Shown here in pieces: positions 25,432-33,601 of a stretch of DNA of 64,000 nucleotides. Source of the stretch: Rhodoferax potami (GTDB lineage Bacteria > Pseudomonadota > Gammaproteobacteria > Burkholderiales > Burkholderiaceae_C); contig NZ_JAVBIK010000001.1 in assembly GCF_032193805.1 (NCBI RefSeq), forward strand, positions 2,873,001 to 2,937,000, in the 5' to 3' direction. The notes beneath the pieces were generated by a model. That model was not told the origin of the DNA and did not search any database. It saw nothing but the letters and a program-made list of their open reading frames with translations. Position numbers and translations under genes: made by a program. Numbering within the stretch: position 1 is the first letter of the stretch; each line of letters begins with the position of its first letter.

Positions 25432-26055
25432 TTAGAGCCCGAGCAGGGCAGGGTCTCCGCCGCCTTGGCGGATCAGCTCGGGTTCATCGCCGGTGAGGTC
25501 TACCACCGTGGTCGGCTCCTGGGCGCAGGCGCCGGAATCGAGCACACCGGCAATCTGGTGCTCGTAGCGCTCGCGGATATCGTGGGCGTCGTTGAGCGGT
25601 TCATTTTCGCCTTTTGCTATCAAAGTAGTAGCTAGAAGCGCAGATCCGTAGAGGGCTAGCAGCTCCTGGAGCACATGATGTTCAGGCACCCGCAGGCCGA
25701 TGGTCTTGCGCGAGGGGTGGCTGACCCGGCGCGGCACTTCCTTGCTGGCTTCCAGAATGAAGGTGTAGGCCCCGGGCGTGGCGGCCTTGAGCAAGCGATA
25801 TTGTTTGTTGTCCACCCGCGCGTAGTTGGCCAGCTCGCTCAGGTCGCGGCACAGCAGGGTGAGGTGGTGTTTGTCGTCCACGCCACGGATGCTGCGCAGC
25901 TTGTCGGCAGCCACTTTGTCATCGAGGTGGCAGACCAGCGCGTAGCTGGAGTCGGTGGGGACGGCCAGAATGCCGCCTTTTTCCAGTAGCGCGATCGCTT
26001 GTTTGAGCAGGCGGGGCTGCGGGTTGTCGGGGTGAAGCTCGAAATACTGCGCCAT
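25432..26055 (-). CDS. yciO: YciO-type L-threonylcarbamoyladenylate synthase family protein
   Basis: The 207-residue protein belongs to the Sua5/TsaC/YciO family. It begins near GGILAVPTDSSYALVCHLDD and has KRSIRGVD-type and DKHHLTLLCRDLSELANYA segments, with TIGLRVPEH further on. YciO proteins resemble TsaC, which starts t6A37 modification of tRNA, but their own role is less certain. The upstream neighbour is an rnm/YciV-like gene; yciV-yciO adjacency is also seen in enterobacteria. A repeat-like stretch overlaps its coding sequence at 25616-25670. Confidence 0.9.
   Translation of the reverse strand: MAQYFELHPDNPQPRLLKQAIALLEKGGILAVPTDSSYALVCHLDDKVAADKLRSIRGVDDKHHLTLLCRDLSELANYARVDNKQYRLLKAATPGAYTFILEASKEVPRRVSHPSRKTIGLRVPEHHVLQELLALYGSALLATTLIAKGENEPLNDAHDIRERYEHQIAGVLDSGACAQEPTTVVDLTGDEPELIRQGGGDPALLGL
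25616..25670 (+). repeat. degenerate repeat copy inside yciO (opposite strand)
   Basis: This is the clearest coding copy. GCTAT.AAA, GTAGCTA, GCGCA and AGAGGGCTAG occur in the same order and nearly the same spacing as in the intergenic copy at 13867-13925; roughly 35 of 48 positions agree by eye. Read on the minus strand it encodes part of the conserved LLATTLIAKGENEP region of YciO, with no length change relative to what I expect for the family. Confidence 0.6.
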
Positions 26056-26104
26056 GGCATGGCGGCGCCGGGGCGCCGGTCCTCGGTGGTGGGTCGTTAA
26101 AAAT

Positions 26105-26959
26105 TTACTGGATGCGGGCGCTTAACAGCTCCCACACCGGCGTCAGGCCGGCGGGCAGCGGGGGCAGGGTGCCCAGTTCGGTGTGGCTTTCATCCGGGCT
26201 GTGGAAATCACTGCCGCGCGACGCGGCCAGGCCGAATTCTTTAGCCGTGTTTGCGTAAATGCCGAACTCGGCCACCGAGTGGCTGCCAGTCACGACCTCG
26301 ACGCCTTGCCCGCCATGGCCTTTGAACTCGGTGAACAGAGCAAATTCTTCGTTGGGGGTGAATTTGTAGCGCGCCGGGTGGGCGATGATGGCCATGCCAT
26401 CAGCGCCGGTGATCCAGTGAATCGCGTCTTTCAGCAGCGCCCAGCGGTGCGGCACATAGCCGGGTTTGCCTTCGGTGAGGTATTTGCGGAACACCTCGTT
26501 GGTTTCTTTGCACACGCCGCTTTCGACCAGAAAGCGTGCGAAGTGGGTGCGGGAGATCAGCTCGGGGTTGCCCACAAACTTCAATGCGCCCTCGTAGGCG
26601 TCTTTGATGCCGACTTTGGCCAAGCCATCGGCCATTTCCATGGCGCGCTCTTGCCGCCCGCCACGGGTGCGGCGCAGGCCTTCGCGCAGGTCGGTGTTAT
26701 CGGCATCAAAGCCCAGGCCCACGATATGCACCGTCTGGTGCAAAAAGGTGACCGAGATTTCAGCGCCGGTCAGGTAGCCCATGCCTTGTGATTTGGCAGC
26801 GTCGCGTGCGCGCTGCAAGCCGCCGATTTCGTCATGGTCCGTGAGGGCCCAGAGTTCCACGCCGTTGCCTTTGGCGCGTTCGGCCAGCGCTTCGGGGGTA
26901 AGAGTGCCATCGGACACCACAGAGTGGCAATGGAGGTCGGCATTAAGTAGTTGGGTCAC
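26105..26959 (-). CDS. rnm: PHP-domain phosphatase, Rnm/YciV-like (3',5'-nucleoside bisphosphate phosphatase)
   Basis: The 284-residue protein has the PHP metal motifs DLHCHSVVSDG, ALTDHDEIGG, TGAEIS and the late SDFHSPDE. This length and order match E. coli RNase AM (YciV/TrpH), which removes phosphates from 3',5'-bisphosphate nucleotides and trims short RNAs. It is followed by yciO after a gap of about 50 bases. The exact substrate is inferred from the family. Confidence 0.88.
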   Translation of the reverse strand: MTQLLNADLHCHSVVSDGTLTPEALAERAKGNGVELWALTDHDEIGGLQRARDAAKSQGMGYLTGAEISVTFLHQTVHIVGLGFDADNTDLREGLRRTRGGRQERAMEMADGLAKVGIKDAYEGALKFVGNPELISRTHFARFLVESGVCKETNEVFRKYLTEGKPGYVPHRWALLKDAIHWITGADGMAIIAHPARYKFTPNEEFALFTEFKGHGGQGVEVVTGSHSVAEFGIYANTAKEFGLAASRGSDFHSPDESHTELGTLPPLPAGLTPVWELLSARIQ

Positions 26960-27005
26960 CGAGCCATTTTAGGCGCTCACCCTGGGCACTCGCCGCCGGC
27001 AGGGC

Positions 27006-27680
27006 TTAAAAGGGCACCGGCGCGTGGAATTCCATCTGCACGCCGCTCACCGGGTGCGGAATCCGCAAGGTGCGGGCGTGCAGCTGCAGCCGGTCGGACA
27101 GGGCCAATGCCTCGGGCGTGGCATACAGCGTGTCGCCGAGCATCGGGTGCCCCAAGGCCTGCATGTGGACCCGCAGTTGGTGGGTGCGACCGGTCACCGG
27201 CTCGAGCTCCACCCTCGAGCAGTTGCGCACTGTGTCTGCCGCGATGCAGCGCCAGCGGGTGAGGGCCTGCTGGCCTTCCGCATAGTTCACCGTGCGCTTG
27301 GGCCGGTTGGGCCAGTCCACCAGCAGGGGCAAGTCGATCTCTTGCCAGGCCTCGCCCGGGGGCAGCAGGCCTGCCACCACGGCCTCGTAGCATTTGTCGA
27401 CTTGGCGCTTTTCGAAGGCAAGGTTGATCGCGCGCTGCGCCACGATGCCACGCGCCATCACCACCAACCCCGAGGTGTCGCGGTCCAGCCGGTGCACGAT
27501 CAAGGCCTCTGGGTATACATCCTGGGTGCGTTTGCTCAGGCAATCTTGCTTGGCCTCGCCCCGGCCGGGCACGGTCAACAAGCCGGCAGGCTTGTTAAGC
27601 ACCACCATGGCATCGTCTACGTAAATAACCGGCAGCGGGCAGGCGGGGGGCGGGTTGTAAATGTCTTCCGGGCTATGCAT
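27006..27680 (-). CDS. rluA: RluA-family pseudouridine synthase
   Basis: The 224-residue enzyme has the catalytic motif HRLDRDTSGLVV with the active-site Asp, and the following LPLLVDWPNRPKRTV segment matches E. coli RluA closely. RluA isomerises U746 in 23S rRNA and U32 in some tRNAs. It lacks an S4 domain, again as in RluA. Its start overlaps the end of the hybrid kinase gene by eight bases. Confidence 0.9.
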   Translation of the reverse strand: MHSPEDIYNPPPACPLPVIYVDDAMVVLNKPAGLLTVPGRGEAKQDCLSKRTQDVYPEALIVHRLDRDTSGLVVMARGIVAQRAINLAFEKRQVDKCYEAVVAGLLPPGEAWQEIDLPLLVDWPNRPKRTVNYAEGQQALTRWRCIAADTVRNCSRVELEPVTGRTHQLRVHMQALGHPMLGDTLYATPEALALSDRLQLHARTLRIPHPVSGVQMEFHAPVPF

Positions 27681-29874
27681 CGTGGTGGCTGATCAGGCGC
27701 TGCACGGTCTCGCAGAGCTCATTCACATCATTCGGTTTGTAAATCAGGGCGCTGGCGCCCTGTTCGAGGGCCTGTTGTTCGATTTCAGGTGTCACATAGC
27801 CGGAGGCCAGTGCCACCGGCAGGTCGGCACGGATGGCCTTGGCATCCCGCAGCAGGTCGAGCCCGCTATAGCCGGGCATGTTGTAGTCGGTCACTAGAAG
27901 GTCGAAGCTTTCAGGCTGGCTGCGCAAAGCGGCTTCGGCCTCGTGCGGGTCGCTGAAAACGGTCACTTTGAAGCCTTTGCGTGTGAGTACCCGGTTCACC
28001 AGAAACACCAGGGCCTGGTCGTCGTCCACATACATCACGTGTTTGCCACGGCCTTCGACCACCTGCACCGGTTCGGGCTCCACGGTGGGGAGTGGCTTAG
28101 CGCCTGTGGCCGGGAAATACAGCGTGAACACACTGCCTTGCCCCGGCGCGCTTTGCACATCAATGCCACCCTGGTGGGTTTGCATGATGCCGTGCACCAC
28201 AGCCAGCCCGAGGCCCGTACCCTGGCCGACTTGGCGGGTGGTGAAAAAGGGTTCGAAAATCCGCTCGATCGTCTCTTGCGCCATGCCACTGCCGGTATCG
28301 CGCACCCGCAATGTCACGTAGCGCCCGGGCGGCACGCCAATACGGTCGTTGAAAGGCAGCGATAGCTCGGTGGTCCCGAGCTCAATCGTCACCGAGCCTT
28401 TGTGCTGGCCTACGGCCAAAATCGCGTTGGTGCACAAATTCAGCAGTGCCTGCTCGACCTGTGTCGCATCGGCCAACACCAGCGGGCAGCCTTCGCTGAT
28501 CGAGACCCGCAGGTCCACACCCGGCGGGATGGCCACCCGCACCAAGCGCTGGGTTTCTTGAATGACCTCTTTGAGTTGCAGCGGGACCCGTTTGGGCGGC
28601 TCGTTGCGGCTGAAGGTCAAAATTTGGCGCACCAGATCGCGTGCACGGCGGCCGGCTTTGTCGATTTCTTCCAGGCTGACCAGCGCGTGCGACCCCCTCG
28701 GGGTGTCTTGCTTGGCCAAGTCCACATTGCCCAGAATCGCGCTCAAGATGTTGTTGAAATCATGGGCAATACCGCCGGCCATGGTGCCCATCGCCTGCAT
28801 TTTTTGCGACTCACGCAACTGGGTTTCCAGCGCAATACGCTGCGCTTCGGCCAGCTTCTTGGAGGTCAGGTCGCGGGCAAAAATAGTGGTGATGGAGCCT
28901 TGCCCGCCGGGTTGTCCGCGCAAGGCAATCGCGTTGGGATCGTCCGCCCGGAAAGGGGTGCGGGTGCGCAAGCGCCGCTCGAGGGAAACGCTGATTTCCA
29001 CATAAATCTGTTTGCCTGACAGCGTGGTGGCGGTGAATTCACCCAGCATGGCTTGGGCCGATACATTGCCACTGCTCAGCGCCTTTTCGACATCCGGCAA
29101 AAAACGACCCAGGCTGGTGCCGAAGGCTTGCTCCACAGGGCATTCAAACAGCGCCGTAGCAGCGGGGTTGAAGACCGTGATCAGCTGCTTGTCGTCAATA
29201 CACAAAATGGCATCGAGCGACGAGTTGATGATGGCGGCCATGCGGTTTTCGCTGAGCAGCAGGTCCTCATTGCGCTGGCGCAACACTGCGGCGCTCTCCA
29301 GCAGCGCGTGGCGCTGGGTGAGCAAGGGGCCTTGGTCGATGATTGCACAGCTGAAGTGGGCCAGGTCGTCGCTGGGGTTTTCAATACGGGCAATGTGCAG
29401 GTCGCCGGTGAAAGTGCCTTTCGTGCCGGCAAAAAACTGCACCTCGTTGACCTCTGCCGTGCCTTCCTGGCGCGCACTCGAAAACGCCACGGCCACTTCA
29501 TCGGTGTGTTCAGGCCCTACAAAAGGCAGCAAAAAGTTCAGCGGCGGGTCGCTCTCCAACGGCTGAAACAGGCGCAGTGCCATGGCGTTGCTGGCGAGTA
29601 CCAAGCCGCCCTCGTCGACCACCATCAGTGCCAAGGGCACGCTGGAGAATAAGGTGGCAAAACGCTCCGAGGCGCCTTCGGCCTCTTGCTGCGAGTAGCG
29701 GAGGGCCTTGTTCTGGATTTCGAGTTCTGCCTGGTACTTACGCAAGTCCTCGATCATTTGCGATGGCGCATAGCCATCAATGATGACGTGCTGGGCATTC
29801 GGTCCGCTGGACAGCGGGCCGCCCACCCGGCGGACATTGAAGTGCGGTCGGGGCCTCCGGGACAAAGCGCTCAT
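27673..29874 (-). CDS. soluble PAS hybrid histidine kinase with receiver domain
   Basis: The 733-residue protein has no membrane segment. It has two PAS-like domains (about residues 65-190 and 205-345), a dimerisation/phosphoacceptor domain with AHDFNNILSAILG (His371), an ATPase domain with LLNLCTNAILAVGQ and DTGSGM, and a C-terminal receiver with YVDDDQA and VTDYNMPGYSGLD (phosphoacceptor Asp near 662). HDFNN kinases with a terminal receiver often work alone or via a phosphotransfer protein. Its start base is the last base of ushA, and its end overlaps rluA. The signal is unknown. Confidence 0.92.
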   Translation of the reverse strand: MSALSRRPRPHFNVRRVGGPLSSGPNAQHVIIDGYAPSQMIEDLRKYQAELEIQNKALRYSQQEAEGASERFATLFSSVPLALMVVDEGGLVLASNAMALRLFQPLESDPPLNFLLPFVGPEHTDEVAVAFSSARQEGTAEVNEVQFFAGTKGTFTGDLHIARIENPSDDLAHFSCAIIDQGPLLTQRHALLESAAVLRQRNEDLLLSENRMAAIINSSLDAILCIDDKQLITVFNPAATALFECPVEQAFGTSLGRFLPDVEKALSSGNVSAQAMLGEFTATTLSGKQIYVEISVSLERRLRTRTPFRADDPNAIALRGQPGGQGSITTIFARDLTSKKLAEAQRIALETQLRESQKMQAMGTMAGGIAHDFNNILSAILGNVDLAKQDTPRGSHALVSLEEIDKAGRRARDLVRQILTFSRNEPPKRVPLQLKEVIQETQRLVRVAIPPGVDLRVSISEGCPLVLADATQVEQALLNLCTNAILAVGQHKGSVTIELGTTELSLPFNDRIGVPPGRYVTLRVRDTGSGMAQETIERIFEPFFTTRQVGQGTGLGLAVVHGIMQTHQGGIDVQSAPGQGSVFTLYFPATGAKPLPTVEPEPVQVVEGRGKHVMYVDDDQALVFLVNRVLTRKGFKVTVFSDPHEAEAALRSQPESFDLLVTDYNMPGYSGLDLLRDAKAIRADLPVALASGYVTPEIEQQALEQGASALIYKPNDVNELCETVQRLISHHDA

Positions 29875-31511
29875 CAGCGGCGAACGACCTGATCGCCCGG
29901 TGCGTAGTCAGCCGCCTTCAAGGGGCTGTTGGCCGCAATGTAGGCCCGCAAGACGTCCGCATCCACAAAGCCGGTGTCTCTGTAGCTCGGATGTGTGGTG
30001 ACCTTGGGGTAGCCATCGCCGCCCGAGGCCACAAAGTTGTTGATGGCAATACGGTAGGTAGCCGCCGGGTCGATCGGTTTGCCACCCACGCTGGCTTTGA
30101 CCACCACGCCCTTTTCAATCTCCAGGCGAATGCCTGCGAATTGCGGGAACGCGCCCGAGCCGACGGTCATTTTTGCCACGGCAGCGAGGTAGTCCAGCGC
30201 CTCTTTGCCACTGAAGTCCACCACAGCGACGGTGTTGCCAAAGGGGTGCACCGTCAGCACATCCTTGTAGGTGATTTTTCCGGCAGGCAACGAGTCGCGC
30301 ACGCCGCCTGCATTCACCACGGCAAAGTCGGCCTTGGTTTTTTCCATCATGGAACGGCCGATCATGACGCCCAGCGCTGCGGGTCGGGCGCGGACTACGG
30401 TGCGGTCACCCTCTAGCCGGGCATCGCTACTGCCGACTTCGACCATCAGTTTTTGTTGGCCGAACTCCTGGAAGGGTTTGAGCAATTGCAGCATTTCAGG
30501 GGATTCGGCAATCTCCGGGCCGTAGTTGACCAGTGTGGTTTTCCCGTCGGCCCCCTTAACCGGCCTCTTCAGGTTGATGGGCACCAGCGTGTACTTCACC
30601 AGCTTGAACTCGCCGTTTTTGAAAGTGAAGTCGGCGCGCCCGACATATTTGCCCCATTCATGGGCTTGCATGATCCAGGTGCCGTTTTGCTGGTCGGGTT
30701 TGCAGGCACTGCCGGGCACATAGGCGCGGTCGAGCACGTTCTCGGCCTTCATGCATGCGGGGTTTTGGGTGTGGCCGCCCACCACCATGTCCAGGCCCTT
30801 GACAGCGCGGGCCAGCTCCACATCACCCGGTGCTTGGGTGCCGTGCATGCCGTTTTCGTAGTGACCCATATGGGTGGCTGCGATCACGATGTCCGCCTTG
30901 CTGCGGAGCTCGGGCACCACCTTGGCAGCTTCTGTCTGAACACTGCGGAACTCGACGTTGCGGATGTTGTCGGGGTGCACCATCTTTTGGGTGTCTTCGG
31001 TAGTCAGCCCCATGACCGCAACCCGCACGCCACCCAAGTTGAAAATCTTGTAGGGCTCAAACATGCGCTTGCCATCGCGGTAGATGTTGGCCGACAGCAT
31101 CGGGAAGGTGGCTAGTGCGCGTTGCATTTGCAGGACCACGGGCGGCTTATCGAACTCGTGGTTGCCCACGGCCATCGCGTCATAGCCCAGCAGGTTCATG
31201 CCCCGGAAGTCCGGCACGGCATCTTGCAGGTCGGACTCGGGCACACCGGTGTTCACATCGCCGCCATCCAGCAGCAAGCTGTAACCGCCGGCGGCAGCGA
31301 CCTCTTGGCGAATTTGGTCCACTACAGTTTTGCGGGCCGCCATGCCGTATTCGCCATCCCGGTTCTTCCAGAAACGGCCATGGTGGTCGTTGGTGTGAAG
31401 AATGGTGATGGCATATTCCATATCCGTTTTGGGGCCGCCCGAAGGCAGGCCTGCACACCCCGCCAGAACCAGGGCGCTGCACAAGGGAATCAGTCGGAAA
31501 AAATGTTGCAT
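29874..31511 (-). CDS. ushA: UshA-type 5'-nucleotidase/UDP-sugar hydrolase lipoprotein
   Basis: The 545-residue protein has a lipobox start (LVLAGCAG), so it should be membrane-anchored facing the periplasm. Metal-site motifs are HTNDHHGRFW, DGGDVNTG, GNHEFD, ATHMGHYE and GGHTQ. The middle segment YVPGSACKPDQQNGTWIMQAHEWG is strikingly close to E. coli UshA. The C-terminal domain binds the nucleotide. It hydrolyses nucleotides and UDP-sugars for scavenging. It starts 7 bases after the triheme cytochrome gene stop and touches the kinase gene, so it is part of a dense operon. Confidence 0.92.
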   Translation of the reverse strand: MQHFFRLIPLCSALVLAGCAGLPSGGPKTDMEYAITILHTNDHHGRFWKNRDGEYGMAARKTVVDQIRQEVAAAGGYSLLLDGGDVNTGVPESDLQDAVPDFRGMNLLGYDAMAVGNHEFDKPPVVLQMQRALATFPMLSANIYRDGKRMFEPYKIFNLGGVRVAVMGLTTEDTQKMVHPDNIRNVEFRSVQTEAAKVVPELRSKADIVIAATHMGHYENGMHGTQAPGDVELARAVKGLDMVVGGHTQNPACMKAENVLDRAYVPGSACKPDQQNGTWIMQAHEWGKYVGRADFTFKNGEFKLVKYTLVPINLKRPVKGADGKTTLVNYGPEIAESPEMLQLLKPFQEFGQQKLMVEVGSSDARLEGDRTVVRARPAALGVMIGRSMMEKTKADFAVVNAGGVRDSLPAGKITYKDVLTVHPFGNTVAVVDFSGKEALDYLAAVAKMTVGSGAFPQFAGIRLEIEKGVVVKASVGGKPIDPAATYRIAINNFVASGGDGYPKVTTHPSYRDTGFVDADVLRAYIAANSPLKAADYAPGDQVVRR

Positions 31512-31518
31512 AAGAGGC

Positions 31519-32850
31519 CTATCGGATGGGTGAATTGCGGATCTTGTTTATATCAAACTCAGTCACCGGCGCGGCTGCGTTCCCCCAGCTTTTGCGGATG
31601 AAACTCAGTACTGCGGCCACCTCTGCGTCGCTCAGGCTGAGCTGGTAAGGCGGCATACCATGCGGCTGCGGTTTGCCGGACGTAGACGGGCCATAGCCAC
31701 CGCGCAGCACTGTCAGCGTGAGGTTGTTGGTGTTGCCCATCAGCACCGAGCGGTTACCTGCGAGTGCTGGGTAGGCGTCAGCAACCCCTTCGCCTTGTTT
31801 GCCATGGCACTGTGCGCATTGGTTCTCGTAAATTTTGGCGCCCAAGGGGGAGGAAGGCGTAGTGTCGGCAATTGCAGGCGATTTGACAGCCGCAGGGGTT
31901 GCTGGCGCCAATGTCTGTAGGTACAGCGCGATGGACTCTGCATCTGCGGCGTTCAGGTACTGGGTGCTGTTGCGCACTACCTCCGCCATCGGGCCGGCTA
32001 CATAGGCCTGCCGCCGCTGCCCGTGTGTGAGCAGCGTGGCAATGTCCGCAGTGTCCCAGCCGGCAACTCCTGCTTCGGTGTTGTCGTTCAGGGCCGGGGC
32101 GTACCACAGGCCATCGGGCATCAGCGCGCCGCTCCACGCCTGTGATGAGCGCAGGCCCCCCAGGCGATTGCGGGGGGTGTGGCATTCGGCGCAGTGTCCC
32201 AGCCCTTGCACTAAGGCCGCGCCGCGCCGGGCAGAGGGGCCGGTGTCTGCTTCCGTAATACCCGGGCTGTCGGGGGCTTCGGAGAAATGCAGCCATCGCC
32301 AGGCTGTCAGCGCGGTTTGTGTGCCCAAAGGCCAGGGGAGCTCGTGGGCCCTGTGCGGGGCGTCTACTGCGGGAAGGCTGCGCAAGAACGCGAACAAGGC
32401 ATCACTGTCGCTTTGCGTGATGCGGGTGTAGCTGGTGTAGGGAAAGGCGGGGTTCAGCACCCGCCCATCAGGCCGGATGCCTTGGTGCATCGCGCGCCGG
32501 AAATCTGCCGCGCTCCAGGCGCCCAAGCCCGTGGTGGGGTGCGGGGTGAGGTTGCCCGGGTACACCCTGCCGAATGGAGTGAGCAGGGCATTGCCACCCG
32601 CATAGTCTGCGCCGCCGCGTGCGGTGTGGCACTGCGCGCAGTTACCCAGGCGCGCGAGATAGGCGCCGCGCTGCACCAAAGCGGTGTCGGGCGCTGCAGC
32701 AGGTGGTACCGAGGGCGTGCTGCTTTCGCGGACTGCGGGCGCAATGACCTCAGCAACCAGTACAAAAAGCAGCAAACAGAGCCCGAGCGCCAGCACGAGC
32801 CATTGCCACGGTTTGGGCGCGGTGCGGTTGACAGAGGGTGTTGTTGTCAT
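31519..32850 (-). CDS. membrane-anchored triheme cytochrome c
   Basis: The 443-residue protein has one N-terminal helix (WQWLVLALGLCLLLFVLVAEV) as anchor or uncleaved signal and three heme c sites: CAQCH, CAECH and CAQCH. GNCAQCHTARGGADYAGG and NLTPHPTTGLGAWS are typical of the cytochrome subunit of membrane alcohol/aldehyde dehydrogenases. No dehydrogenase subunits are adjacent. Its start overlaps the diheme cytochrome stop by four bases (ATGA). It likely moves electrons from a periplasmic oxidation to the respiratory chain. Confidence 0.9.
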   Translation of the reverse strand: MTTTPSVNRTAPKPWQWLVLALGLCLLLFVLVAEVIAPAVRESSTPSVPPAAAPDTALVQRGAYLARLGNCAQCHTARGGADYAGGNALLTPFGRVYPGNLTPHPTTGLGAWSAADFRRAMHQGIRPDGRVLNPAFPYTSYTRITQSDSDALFAFLRSLPAVDAPHRAHELPWPLGTQTALTAWRWLHFSEAPDSPGITEADTGPSARRGAALVQGLGHCAECHTPRNRLGGLRSSQAWSGALMPDGLWYAPALNDNTEAGVAGWDTADIATLLTHGQRRQAYVAGPMAEVVRNSTQYLNAADAESIALYLQTLAPATPAAVKSPAIADTTPSSPLGAKIYENQCAQCHGKQGEGVADAYPALAGNRSVLMGNTNNLTLTVLRGGYGPSTSGKPQPHGMPPYQLSLSDAEVAAVLSFIRKSWGNAAAPVTEFDINKIRNSPIR

Positions 32851-33578
32851 GGTGCGCTCCCGCAGTCCGGCAGTGCCGGTGTACCACGCTGCTGGGCAGG
32901 TCGCATGGCCACAGCTGTGCTGTTGGCGGGGACCGGCTGGGAGGACAACCATTGCGAAATGGCGTTGACATCGGCATCGCTCAGGCGTTTGGCAATCGTG
33001 GCCATGCAATCGGGGCTATGGGCTTTGCGTTGGCCGGTTTGCCATCCGCCCAATTGGGCATTGAGGTAGTCACGCGGGAGGCCCAGCAACCCGGGCGTGA
33101 ACGGTTGTACCCCCGTCAAAGCTTGGCCGTGGCAGCTGACGCAGGCCGGCAGGCCGCGTTTAACGTCACCCTCAAGCACCAAGGTTCTGCCGCTTGCCAG
33201 TACGGCAGGCGGGGCGGTGGCGGGTGCCGGTGCGGGGTAAGGAATATGCAACTCCGAGAAATACACCGCCATGGCGCGCAAGTAATCGCGGCTTAAGGGG
33301 TCGATCAGGCCTTGCATTAACCCGTATTGGCGCCGACCCTGCTGAAAATTCTCTAGCTGGTTGAACAGATACCCGGCGGGCTTGCCGGCTAGGCGCGGGT
33401 AGTAGCCATCCGGCCCTGCCCGGCCTTGGTCGCCGTGGCAGGCTGTGCAGGCGCGGGTGCGCTCTGCCATGGTGTTCTCAAAGGCCAGGCTCGAGGTGGG
33501 TAGTGCCCCCAGTGCGAGCCACCCACAAATTAGCGCCATGAACAGCTTGCGCTTGCGGGGACTGGGATTTGCTTGCAT
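32847..33578 (-). CDS. diheme c-type cytochrome (c4-like)
   Basis: The 243-residue protein has an N-terminal signal (LFMALICGWLALGALPTSSLA) and two heme sites, CTACHG near residue 43 and CVSCHG in the second half. Two repeated class I domains of this size match cytochrome c4-like proteins. It is the first of two coupled cytochrome genes, so the pair probably forms one electron-transfer chain. Confidence 0.88.
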   Translation of the reverse strand: MQANPSPRKRKLFMALICGWLALGALPTSSLAFENTMAERTRACTACHGDQGRAGPDGYYPRLAGKPAGYLFNQLENFQQGRRQYGLMQGLIDPLSRDYLRAMAVYFSELHIPYPAPAPATAPPAVLASGRTLVLEGDVKRGLPACVSCHGQALTGVQPFTPGLLGLPRDYLNAQLGGWQTGQRKAHSPDCMATIAKRLSDADVNAISQWLSSQPVPANSTAVAMRPAQQRGTPALPDCGSAP

Positions 33579-33601
33579 GAAGCAAGCTTACCGTAGCAGC
33601 T

